The translations under genes and the position numbers were made by a program. A DNA stretch of 64,000 bases from Sphaerisporangium flaviroseum. Its GTDB lineage: Bacteria; Actinomycetota; Actinomycetes; Streptosporangiales; Streptosporangiaceae. This document shows positions 8,612-16,348 of the stretch, piece after piece. The stretch is from the NCBI RefSeq assembly GCF_039537005.1, contig NZ_BAAAZR010000004.1:310001-374000 (forward strand). The letters are read 5' to 3'. The notes under the pieces were generated by a model. That model was not told the DNA's origin. It made no database searches and worked only from the letters and a program-made list of their open reading frames with translations. The number at the start of each line of letters is the position of its first letter. The first letter of the stretch is position 1.

Positions 8612-9511
8612 GTGACCGTTCGGGGCGAAGACGCATTGACCGCAAACCTGACCGGCGGCCTTGCCCGCCTCGCCCGCGCCCACGACGGAGCCGGGCCGGT
8701 CACGGTCCTGAAGGACACGCGGGTGACGGTGGTGCGGGCCGGCGACGTCGTGGTGAAGGCCCATCCTCCCGGCACCGACGAGGCCGCGCTCACCGCCCGC
8801 CTCCGTACGGCCGCAAGGCTTCCTGGGGTGCTGCTGGCGCCGCTGGCCGAGTGGATCGAGCAGGTCGAGGGCCGCCTGGTCACCGTGTGGCCCGCGGGCG
8901 AGCCGGTGGACCCCGACGATCCGGACGGGGCTCCCTGGGAGGCCGCGGCGGGGTTGCTCGCCCGCCTGCACGCCGTGCCGGTCGACGGCCTCGGCCTGCC
9001 TCCGGCCGGCGGACCGGCCAGGCTCGCACGCGCCGTCGCCCAGCTGGACGGCCTGAGCACCACGGCCGCGGAGGTCATCCGTGAGGCCTTCCGCAGCCTG
9101 CCCCCCGAGGCGGCCGACACCGGACCGGGCGCCGGGAGGCTCACGCACGGCGACTGGCATCTGGGCCAACTCGTCCGCCACCAGGGCGAGTGGCTGCTCA
9201 TCGACGTCGACGACCTGGGCGCCGGCACTCCCGCGTGGGACCTGGCCCGGCCGGGCGCCTGGTTCGCCACGGGGTTCCTGGCCCCCGACCTGTGGCTGCG
9301 GTTCCTCACCGCCTACCTGCTGGCGGGCGGAACCGCCGTGCCGCAGGGGGATCCGTGGCGGGAACTCGATGTACCGGCCCGTGCGTTGACGGTCCAGTTG
9401 GCGGCCACTGCGGTCGCGGCGGCGCGCACCGAAGACCGTCCTCTGGACGACGTGGAGGAGGCCCTCGTCTCCTCCTGCGGGAGGATAATCAGCACCGCTC
9501 TGCCGCAGTAA
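8612..9511 (+). CDS. Aminoglycoside phosphotransferase (APH) family protein
   Basis: This is a 299-residue kinase-like protein of the APH/choline-kinase fold. The catalytic loop is LTHGDWHLGQL (His179-Gly180-Asp181), followed by the metal-binding LIDVDDLGAG (Asp198/200). A putative ATP-site lysine lies in VVVKAHPPG near residue 49. It may phosphorylate a small molecule, but nothing shows it confers antibiotic resistance. The start is GTG at 8612, and the gene is divergent from the F420 oxidoreductase. Confidence 0.85.
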   Translation: MTVRGEDALTANLTGGLARLARAHDGAGPVTVLKDTRVTVVRAGDVVVKAHPPGTDEAALTARLRTAARLPGVLLAPLAEWIEQVEGRLVTVWPAGEPVDPDDPDGAPWEAAAGLLARLHAVPVDGLGLPPAGGPARLARAVAQLDGLSTTAAEVIREAFRSLPPEAADTGPGAGRLTHGDWHLGQLVRHQGEWLLIDVDDLGAGTPAWDLARPGAWFATGFLAPDLWLRFLTAYLLAGGTAVPQGDPWRELDVPARALTVQLAATAVAAARTEDRPLDDVEEALVSSCGRIISTALPQ

Positions 9512-9545
9512 GGTCGTCTCAGGCCACCTGAAGGAGATCGACTCG

Positions 9546-9809
9546 ATGCGTTGCCCGAAGTGCCAGGGTTCCATGCGGACCTACGACCGCAGCGGCGTCC
9601 ACATTGATCAGTGTGAGAACTGCCGTGGCATCTTCCTGGACTACGGAGAGCTCGAGGCCCTGTCCAGGGTCGAGAGCCAGTGGTCCCAGCAGCACTACTC
9701 CGCTCCGCCGCCGCCCCCGCCGCACGGCGGACCGGCATGGGGCGCGCCGCACCACGGTCACCGCGGCCACCGCGACCGCGGCTTCATGGGAATGCTGTTC
9801 TCCAGCTAG
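9546..9809 (+). CDS. zf-TFIIB zinc-ribbon protein
   Basis: This is an 87-residue protein with a zinc ribbon: CPKC at residues 3-6 and CENC near 24-27, followed by RGIFLDYGELEAL, which identifies the bacterial zf-TFIIB (PF13453) family. The second half is a Pro/His/Gly-rich tail with HHGHRGHRDRG. AAGGAG lies upstream of the ATG. The role is unknown. It is followed by a strong hairpin. Confidence 0.92.
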   Translation: MRCPKCQGSMRTYDRSGVHIDQCENCRGIFLDYGELEALSRVESQWSQQHYSAPPPPPPHGGPAWGAPHHGHRGHRDRGFMGMLFSS

Positions 9810-9828
9810 TAGTCCCTCGGTGCGGGCT

Positions 9829-9859
9829 GTTGACCGGTCGAGTGCGTGGACCGGTCAAC
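9829..9859. terminator. Bidirectional hairpin terminator
   Basis: A perfect 11-bp stem, GTTGACCGGTC/GACCGGTCAAC, encloses a 9-base loop. It sits between the convergent zinc-ribbon and lipoprotein genes and could end both transcripts. Confidence 0.65.
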
Positions 9860-9876
9860 GCCGGCACAGGTCAGGC

Positions 9877-10836
9877 CTAGGAGGGGAAGCCCTCCGGGTC
9901 GACCTGGTTGGTCTTGGCGTTGCCTCCGATGACCGGCTGCAGCGTGATCGTCCACGTGCTGAACTGGATGAGCGTGGCACTGCGGATGGTCCGGAACCTC
10001 ACCGTGTCCTGGAACCTCTCGAACGTGCAGTTGCGCGTGAAAGCCCGCGCCTTCTTGTCCCAGTCGGCGCCGCCGGTGAAGAAGATCTTGTAGGTGCCGT
10101 CCGGCACGCCGCGGACGGTGACCTTGCGCCCCTTGCGTACATAGAAACTCGTCAGCTTGGTGCTGCCGCGCACCAGGGTCAGCACGGCGTCCGACTTGCC
10201 GCCGTTGTCGACGGTCAGCCGCCCGTTGCCCGTGCGGCTGCCCGAGCGCAGGAACGTGCCGTTCGCGGGCCGGCGGGTGACCTCCTTGGGGGTCTTCACC
10301 TTCACGACGTCCGCCGGGTAGTCGCCCTTGGCGGCAAGGTCACCTCCCGCCGACTTCACCGTGCCGAACCCAGCGGCCTTGCCGAGCCTGGCCAGGACGG
10401 CCGAGGAGGTGCACAGCTTCCGCTCGGTGACCGAGTCGCGCAGGTCGCCGAGGTCGCCCTGCAACCCTCGCAGGGCCGCGACGTAATCGGAGTGCTCGGC
10501 CGTGACCTCAGGGGGCGGCAGCACCGGTCCGAGCCGCTCCACCGCGTCGGTCACGGCGCCCTCGGCCCGCTGAAGGCGCTGGTTCAGCGACTTCAGCGAA
10601 CGGGACTTGGCGATCCCTGCGAGGGAGGACCCGATCGGGCCGGCCGCCGTCGTGAGCTCCGTGCGGTACTCCTCGGGTGACACGCCGGCCGGAGCGCTCG
10701 ACGAGGGGGCGCCCGCCGTCGGGGCGGCGCCGGTCGAGCCGCCGGAGGACGGCTCCGCGGGATCACCGCCGGAGCTGCACGCGGCGAGGGCGAAGGTCAT
10801 GGCAAGCGCGGCGGGAAACCACCGGGGGGCGCTCAT
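9877..10836 (-). CDS. Putative lipoprotein of unknown function
   Basis: This is a 319-residue exported protein. The N-terminus, MSAPRWFPAALAMTFALAAC, is a lipoprotein signal with lipobox LAAC. A Ser/Gly/Pro-rich linker follows, then a helical region (about 60-170) and a C-terminal beta-rich domain with GVPDGTYKIFFTGGADWD and RFQDTVRF. The ATG at 10834-10836 was chosen because it gives a clean lipoprotein signal; an upstream ATG at 10848 adds an acidic MIDE. The gene is downstream of a convergent zinc-ribbon gene. I do not recognise a defined function. Confidence 0.8.
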   Translation of the reverse strand: MSAPRWFPAALAMTFALAACSSGGDPAEPSSGGSTGAAPTAGAPSSSAPAGVSPEEYRTELTTAAGPIGSSLAGIAKSRSLKSLNQRLQRAEGAVTDAVERLGPVLPPPEVTAEHSDYVAALRGLQGDLGDLRDSVTERKLCTSSAVLARLGKAAGFGTVKSAGGDLAAKGDYPADVVKVKTPKEVTRRPANGTFLRSGSRTGNGRLTVDNGGKSDAVLTLVRGSTKLTSFYVRKGRKVTVRGVPDGTYKIFFTGGADWDKKARAFTRNCTFERFQDTVRFRTIRSATLIQFSTWTITLQPVIGGNAKTNQVDPEGFPS

Positions 10837-10975
10837 TTCGTCGATCATCGAGGAGAGCCGTGGGCGTGTCAAGGCAGTCAACCTCCCCGAGAGGCGGACA
10901 AACTACCTGACTATCCGCATATCTCGGCGCATCTCTGGCTTCCAGGGTGGCGGCGAACAGCGGCCGTACACCAGG

Positions 10976-12475
10976 TCACTCGACGGGGCGGAAGACGAGC
11001 AGTGAACGCGGTCGCTTGCTCAGCACGACCGGGCCCTGGGCGGTGAACGTCTCCCCGTCACGCGCGAGAAGCACCTCTCCCCGGGAGCCGGACGGCGAGG
11101 CGACCCGCACGGTGTCCGCGCGCCACGCGAGGTAGTGCCGCGACACCCCAAGCCCGCCCAGGATCGTGCTGGCCATGGCCCGGAGGCGCGGCAGCCGCGA
11201 GGCCGCGGTCAGCAGCCGGATGTCCAGGACGCCGTCCTCCAGCCTGTCCCTGCGCGTCGGGGCGACACCGCTGGACTCGTACGCGCAGTTGCCCGCGAAC
11301 AGCAGCCAGACCCTGCGCCGCACGCCGTCGACCACCAGCTCATCCGGAGTGCGGTTGTGCATCAGCACATCGGCCATGGCCAGGACCAGCGCCGACCACT
11401 TCCCGATCTTCCCCTCCCACTCCTCCCTGCGGTCGACGACGAGGGGATAGATGCCGAGGCTCGCCGTGTTGAGGAAGACCCGCCCTGCGACCTCGCCGAC
11501 GTCCACCGCCACCACGTGCCCTGAGCGGTACGCCGAGGCCGCCTCGTCGATGGTCTCGAGCCCAAGGGTGCGGGCGAAGTGGTCGAACGTGCCCGCGGGA
11601 ATGGGAAGCAGCGGAACGCCGTGCTCCAGCGCGGCCTGCGCCCCGCAGTTCATCGTCCCGTCCCCGCCCGCGACGGCCAGCACCCGGGCACGCCCCGCGG
11701 CCTCCTGGAGCCGCTTCATCAGGTCGTCGCCGGGCTCGGTCTCGATGATCTCCGCCTTGGGGAACTCCATGCGCACGGCGGCGGCCGTGCCGGGGTCGCG
11801 TCCCGCGCCGTTGTTGACCACGGCGACCATGCCCTCTCCATCGGGGTCCAGGTCGATGAGCGGCGCGGTGGCGGCGACGCGGGCCTCGCCGATGACGGTG
11901 CGGCCCGGCCACAGGCGCTTGGTGACCAGCGCCGCCCCCATGCCGAGCCCCACACCGGCGAGCACGTCGCCGGGGTAGTGGACGCCGGTGTAGACGCGGG
12001 AGAAGCAGACCGCCCCCGCCGTGACCGCGATCGGCACGCCCACCCTCGCCGGAACCTCCATCGCCACGGCCGCCGCGAAGGCCGCCGCGGAGGCGGAGTG
12101 ACCGGACGGGAAGGAGTGCGAGGAGGGGATCCTGCCCAGGCGGGCCAGCGGGAAGTCCACTATCGACGGCCGGGCGCGCCCGAAGGCCTGCTTGCCGAGC
12201 AGGTTGACCACCGGGCTCGCCAGGCTGATCGCCAGCAGCCCCCGCGTGGCGGCGCGGCGCATCTGCCTGCGCCCGCTGAGCGCCAGGGTGCCGGCGACGG
12301 CCGCCCACAGCAGGGAGTTGTCGGCGGCCCGCGACAGGCGGGGCAGCACACGGTCGAGGCCAGGGAAATGCGCGTCGGCCACCGACCTGAACAGACGACG
12401 GTCAAGCGCCCCGAGCTGCTTCTTGATCTGCGTGAGATGGTTCGCGGCCTTCGGCATGCCTTCGTTAGTGCCCAC
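10976..12475 (-). CDS. PAP2 phosphatase-diacylglycerol kinase fusion
   Basis: This is a 499-residue bifunctional protein. The first half is a PAP2-type lipid phosphatase: KQAFGRARP (95-103, KX6RP), PSGHSAS with SGH at 124-126, and SRVYTGVHYPGD with His166 and Asp170. Two to four membrane segments surround these motifs. The second half is a YegS/DGK lipid kinase with AGGDGTMN (269-276) and PIPAGTFDHFAR. Such fusions interconvert phosphorylated and non-phosphorylated lipids at the membrane. The GTG start at 12475 is retained; the ATG at 12457 is an alternative. Confidence 0.93.
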   Translation of the reverse strand: MGTNEGMPKAANHLTQIKKQLGALDRRLFRSVADAHFPGLDRVLPRLSRAADNSLLWAAVAGTLALSGRRQMRRAATRGLLAISLASPVVNLLGKQAFGRARPSIVDFPLARLGRIPSSHSFPSGHSASAAAFAAAVAMEVPARVGVPIAVTAGAVCFSRVYTGVHYPGDVLAGVGLGMGAALVTKRLWPGRTVIGEARVAATAPLIDLDPDGEGMVAVVNNGAGRDPGTAAAVRMEFPKAEIIETEPGDDLMKRLQEAAGRARVLAVAGGDGTMNCGAQAALEHGVPLLPIPAGTFDHFARTLGLETIDEAASAYRSGHVVAVDVGEVAGRVFLNTASLGIYPLVVDRREEWEGKIGKWSALVLAMADVLMHNRTPDELVVDGVRRRVWLLFAGNCAYESSGVAPTRRDRLEDGVLDIRLLTAASRLPRLRAMASTILGGLGVSRHYLAWRADTVRVASPSGSRGEVLLARDGETFTAQGPVVLSKRPRSLLVFRPVE

Positions 12476-12549
12476 GAACGGCGTTCCCAGTCACGCGCGT
12501 CTAAGATCAGTATGACCCGTTTGCGCACGTGGAGCGCCTGCGCGGGTGA

Positions 12550-12948
12550 TCACATGGTCCGGCGGGACGAGGACACGGCCGAGGTGTCCGCGGCCGGCTC
12601 GCGGGAGCGGGCCGGAGGGCTCGCGACCATGGGCGCCGCCGGCTCCCGCACGCCGAGCGCGTCGCGGAGCACCTCCTCGACGTCCAGCTTCACGACCCAG
12701 CTCTCCTGCCCCGCACCGGGACCAGGGGTGCCCGCGGGGCCCCCCGTCCTCGCGGCTCGCGCCCGGCTGAAGGCCGCGCGGAAGAACCGCTCATATCCGA
12801 GCAGGCGGCACAGGGTGACCACCCTGGCGTACAGCAGCGGGGTCCCGCCGGAGCCCGGCTGGAACGCGGGTGCCGGGTGAGCCTCGGGCGGGCGATGTTC
12901 CCCGAGCGCTCCGGCAACGGCCCGCGAAAGCATCGGATCACCGCTCAT
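12550..12948 (-). CDS. Small paralogue of the CehA-like N-terminal region
   Basis: This is a 132-residue protein of unknown function. Its middle (RVVTLCRLLGYERFFRAAFS and VVKLDVEEVLRDALG) matches the first about 90 residues of the next upstream gene (RLMSVSRFVDEERFFRVAF and RELDFDEVLRDALGG), so it is a stand-alone version of that domain. The rest is low-complexity Pro/Ala/Ser. ATG at 12946-12948 follows GGGAGG by five bases. The 40 bases upstream also resemble the leader of the larger gene. A shared partner or regulation is likely but inferred. Confidence 0.65.
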   Translation of the reverse strand: MSGDPMLSRAVAGALGEHRPPEAHPAPAFQPGSGGTPLLYARVVTLCRLLGYERFFRAAFSRARAARTGGPAGTPGPGAGQESWVVKLDVEEVLRDALGVREPAAPMVASPPARSREPAADTSAVSSSRRTM

Positions 12949-12994
12949 GCCCACCTCCCGTAACCCAGTGTGCCGATATGGTTACACCGATGGA
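12949..12994 (-). promoter_or_regulatory. Leader element shared with the CehA-like gene (copy 1)
   Basis: Immediately before the start codon, the plus-strand pattern CTCCCGTAACCC..TGTGCCG...TGGTTACACCG is almost the same as at 15106-15145. It includes the ribosome site. A common regulator or RNA element is a reasonable inference. Confidence 0.5.
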
Positions 12995-13081
12995 ACGACC
13001 CGGTGGCCCGAAGCCGCGGCCGGGAAGGGATTTCTTCTACCAGGGATGAGCAACGGAACACAGGCGATAACTCCAGACGGG

Positions 13082-15100
13082 TCAGGCCGGTAGCCGGGAG
13101 AGGTAGACGCGCCTGGACTCGTCGACCAGGCGGAGGTAGTCGTCGAGCTGCTCCTTGGTGTCCAGCCGCGCCCGGCCGCGGATCAGCTCCTCCAGCAGGT
13201 CGAGCCACTCCAGGCACCAGTGGAGGTCCTCGGCACGGGCCACCGCCCGGCCCCGCACGTTCAGGTAGACGGGGCTGGTGTGCGCGAACACGCCGCTGAA
13301 CAGCGACCGCGGGTGCGGGCCGCCCTCGGCCAGGGCGAGGACGTAGGTCGGCCCGCCGACGACGAGCTCGGCCGTGAGCTCACCGGGCGGTCCCTCGGCC
13401 AGCACGCCGTCCGCCGTGCGGATCGTCAGCCGCTCCACCTCCGGGCCGATGACCCGCACGCTCACCCTCACCCGGTCGCCGGGCGCGCGGTCGAGGGTGT
13501 CCCCCGGCTCGTGACCGTCCACGGTGAGCTCGACGAACGGGCCCGTGGTGGCGAACGTCCGCCCATGGCGGACGGCCTCGGCGTAGGAGACGGCGGTCAG
13601 CGGCCCCGCCACCTTGGCGTAGGTCCGCTCCCAGCCCGGCGGGCTCGCCACCATCTCCATCCGCTGGCGGGTGAAGGACAGCATCGAGTCGGTGCCCGCG
13701 ACGGCGGCCAGCCGGTTGCCCGCTCCGAGCAGGCGGCGGTACACCGCCGAGGATCCGGCGGCGGAGGCGTAGTGCAGGATCTCCATGCTGTCGACCAGGC
13801 CGAGTGCGGCGTCGACCACGGCCATCCGGGCCGAGCACTGCGGCCGGCCGGTGCCGAAGACGTCGGCCGGGGTCTCGACGGGCGACTTGAACGAGTGCGC
13901 GTAGCCGACGATCGCCCCCAGATCGCGAAGCTCCCGGCAGGCGACGCTGGTGGGGGGCCAGTCGGGAGCACCGGCGAACCCGGCGTGGTAGCGGCTCGGC
14001 GGGGCGGTGACCCCGAAGGCGTGGAGGTGCCCGAGCAGGTCGTCGCGGTACTCCACGCCCATGCGGGCGAGGTGGGTGGCGTCCGACCAGGGCAGGTCCC
14101 GCCCCGCCCAGTGCTCCAGCGCCTCCCTGTCCAGGACGCGCGGGCCGGACACGTTGGCGGCGAGGAGGTTGAGCACGTGCAGGTCCTCACCGTGCTGCGC
14201 GGCCGCGGCCATCTGCGGCGTGGCCACGACGTCCCCGACGAAGTTGAGGTGGACGTGCAGGTCCGCGCCGTACCATCCCCTGGCCGCCGCGTCGTACATC
14301 CGCGCCGGAGTCAGCTCGACGAGGGTCTCGCCCGAGGGGGTGAGGGCCGTCTCGGCGACGTCGTACTCCATCCCGCGCGTCACCCGGACGGTCAGCGGCT
14401 CGGCGGGGACGTCCAGCACGATGTCGTCGCCGTGGAAGTACGGCGTGCCGTGGTAGTCGTACCTGGCCGGCGTCCCCTCCGGGAACCAGCCCTGGCCGCC
14501 CTCGGTCCACACGCTCCACCGGCACGGGAACCCGGCCCGCACCCGCAGCCGCGCCCGGGCGGCGAGGCGGACCAGCCCCGACAGGCCGGCACGCTCGCCG
14601 CCCGCGCCCACGCTCACCTCGGTGGCGGTGTCCAGGTCGATCAGGCGGGCCCCGCCGGGGGCGAGGTGGTACCGCACGCCACCGGCGCGGACCTCCGCCG
14701 GCGACGTGCGGGCGTTGTCGAGCAGCAGGCTCACCGGCACCGGCCGCGCGTCGAGCACGATGCGCGGCCGCCCTTCCAGCTCGCAGCCGCCTTCCCGCAG
14801 CCGCAGCACGGCCGCCCCGCCGGGCGGTGCCCCGCCGAGCGCGTCCCGCAGCACCTCGTCGAAGTCCAGTTCGCGCACGAGCGCCTCGTGTTCGGCGAGG
14901 GTGGCGTCCGGCCGCTCGGCCCGTACCCGGGCGAAGGCGACCCGGAAGAACCTCTCCTCGTCGACGAAGCGCGAGACGCTCATCAGCCTCACGTATGGGA
15001 TCTTGGGCTCTCCCCAGCTCATCCCGTGTTCGGCCAGCGCCCGGCGGTACTCGCGCAGCGCTTCGGCCACGACGTCCGGAAGCATCAGATCCTCATCCAC
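13082..15100 (-). CDS. CehA/McbA-family PHP metallohydrolase
   Basis: This is a 672-residue protein. The PHP (polymerase/histidinol-phosphatase) metal site is seen as YGADLHVHLNF (DLHVH at 280-284), with later GYAHSFKSP, MEILHYAS and AVAGTDSM as further ligand-bearing loops. CehA/McbA relatives hydrolyse carbamates or phosphoesters, but the natural substrate here is unknown. Residues 1-90 form a domain duplicated as a separate small gene downstream, and residues 100-260 look like beta-sandwich repeats. The GTG start (15098-15100) follows GGGAGG by five bases. No signal peptide is apparent. Confidence 0.83.
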   Translation of the reverse strand: MDEDLMLPDVVAEALREYRRALAEHGMSWGEPKIPYVRLMSVSRFVDEERFFRVAFARVRAERPDATLAEHEALVRELDFDEVLRDALGGAPPGGAAVLRLREGGCELEGRPRIVLDARPVPVSLLLDNARTSPAEVRAGGVRYHLAPGGARLIDLDTATEVSVGAGGERAGLSGLVRLAARARLRVRAGFPCRWSVWTEGGQGWFPEGTPARYDYHGTPYFHGDDIVLDVPAEPLTVRVTRGMEYDVAETALTPSGETLVELTPARMYDAAARGWYGADLHVHLNFVGDVVATPQMAAAAQHGEDLHVLNLLAANVSGPRVLDREALEHWAGRDLPWSDATHLARMGVEYRDDLLGHLHAFGVTAPPSRYHAGFAGAPDWPPTSVACRELRDLGAIVGYAHSFKSPVETPADVFGTGRPQCSARMAVVDAALGLVDSMEILHYASAAGSSAVYRRLLGAGNRLAAVAGTDSMLSFTRQRMEMVASPPGWERTYAKVAGPLTAVSYAEAVRHGRTFATTGPFVELTVDGHEPGDTLDRAPGDRVRVSVRVIGPEVERLTIRTADGVLAEGPPGELTAELVVGGPTYVLALAEGGPHPRSLFSGVFAHTSPVYLNVRGRAVARAEDLHWCLEWLDLLEELIRGRARLDTKEQLDDYLRLVDESRRVYLSRLPA

Positions 15101-15145
15101 GCGGACCTCCCGTAACCCGATGTGCCGTCATGGTCACACCGGTGA
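15101..15145 (-). promoter_or_regulatory. Leader element shared with the small paralogue (copy 2)
   Basis: The plus strand reads CTCCCGTAACCC..TGTGCCG...TGGTCACACCG, matching the element at 12955-12994 with only a few changes. Its position next to the start codon is the same in both genes, which supports a conserved leader or operator. Confidence 0.5.
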
Positions 15146-15364
15146 CGCGAATCGGACGCCGCGGGCCCCGGACGAGGGAGAGGTTTCTTGCCACCTGGAT
15201 GTGGCTTCGTCAGCAACCGTAGAAGGTCACCACATTGGCCGACCTTGGGGTGAGACGTCCGGGATGCCTGATCAGCCTAGCAGGCCGGTGTAGCCGGGAC
15301 CGAGCCGGTCGAGGCGCGAGGTGATCCACCGGCTGGAGGGTCCGCGCCTGCCCGGAGGGGGCGG

Positions 15365-16348
15365 TCAGGCGGGCTGGTGGTCGAAGGCGGCGAGGATGCG
15401 GTCGGCGGCGAGGGCGGGGGTGAGGGTGCCCTCGAGCACCTCCCGCTCCACCTCGGCGGCGATCGCGGTCACCTCGGGGTTCTCCTTCAGCCGGGTCAGC
15501 AGCCGGTCGCGCACCAGCGTCCAGGTCCAGCCGACCTGCTGGCGGCGGCGCTTGGCCGTGAGCTCGCCGGAGGCCTCCATGACGTCCTGGTGGCGGATGA
15601 TGTGCCGCCACAGCTCGTCGAGTCCGGTGCCCTCCTGCCCGCTACAGGTCAGCACCGGGGTGCTCCACGAGCCGCCGCTCGCCCGAAGCAGCCGGAGGGC
15701 TCCCGCCAGCTCCCTGGCGGCCTTGCGCGCGTCCATCTCGTGAGGGCCGTCGGCCTTGTTGACCGCGATGACGTCGGCCAGCTCCAGCACGCCCTTCTTG
15801 ATGCCCTGGAGCTGGTCGCCGGTCCTCGCCAGGGTGAGGAGCAGGAAGGTGTCCACCATCTCGGCGACCGCGATCTCCGACTGCCCGACCCCCACGGTCT
15901 CCACCAGGACGGTGTCGAATCCGGCCGCCTCCACGACCACCATGGCCTCGCGGGTCGCCTTGGTGACGCCGCCGAGGGTGCCGGAGGTCGGCGAGGGCCG
16001 GATGTAGGCGTTGGGGTCGGCCGACAACCGTCCCATGCGGGTCTTGTCGCCCAGGATGCTGCCGCCGGTGCGTGTGGAGGAGGGATCGACGGCGAGCACG
16101 GCGACGCGGTGCCCCTGTCCCGTCAGGTGGACGCCGAGCGCGTCGATGAAGGTCGACTTGCCCACCCCGGGCACGCCGGTGACGCCGACCCTCCTGGCCT
16201 TGCCGGACAGGGGGGTCAGCTCGATCAGCAGGCGCTGGGCGAGCTCGCGGTGGTCGGGCCGCGAGGACTCCACCAGGGTGATCGCCCGTGCGATCCAGCC
16301 GACGGCGCCCTCACGCACCCCCTGGACGTAGTCCTCAAGCGGTGGCAT
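15365..16348 (-). CDS. meaB: MeaB, methylmalonyl-CoA mutase-associated GTPase
   Basis: This is a 327-residue G3E-family GTPase chaperone that loads and protects adenosylcobalamin in methylmalonyl-CoA mutase. The Walker A motif GVPGVGKS is at residues 58-65, followed by VDPSSTRTGGSILGDKTRM, the switch-region DTVLVETVGVGQSE, and the base-specificity motif NKAD near residue 197. It overlaps the 3' end of the mutase large-subunit gene by 14 bases and is the last gene of the operon. A dimerisation arm at the C-terminus is present by length. Confidence 0.96.
   Translation of the reverse strand: MPPLEDYVQGVREGAVGWIARAITLVESSRPDHRELAQRLLIELTPLSGKARRVGVTGVPGVGKSTFIDALGVHLTGQGHRVAVLAVDPSSTRTGGSILGDKTRMGRLSADPNAYIRPSPTSGTLGGVTKATREAMVVVEAAGFDTVLVETVGVGQSEIAVAEMVDTFLLLTLARTGDQLQGIKKGVLELADVIAVNKADGPHEMDARKAARELAGALRLLRASGGSWSTPVLTCSGQEGTGLDELWRHIIRHQDVMEASGELTAKRRRQQVGWTWTLVRDRLLTRLKENPEVTAIAAEVEREVLEGTLTPALAADRILAAFDHQPA

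Noticed and set aside
15101..15364. Cobalamin riboswitch near the mutase genes
   Set aside because: No B12-box-like conserved elements were recognised, and the mutA promoter is at the other end of the operon.
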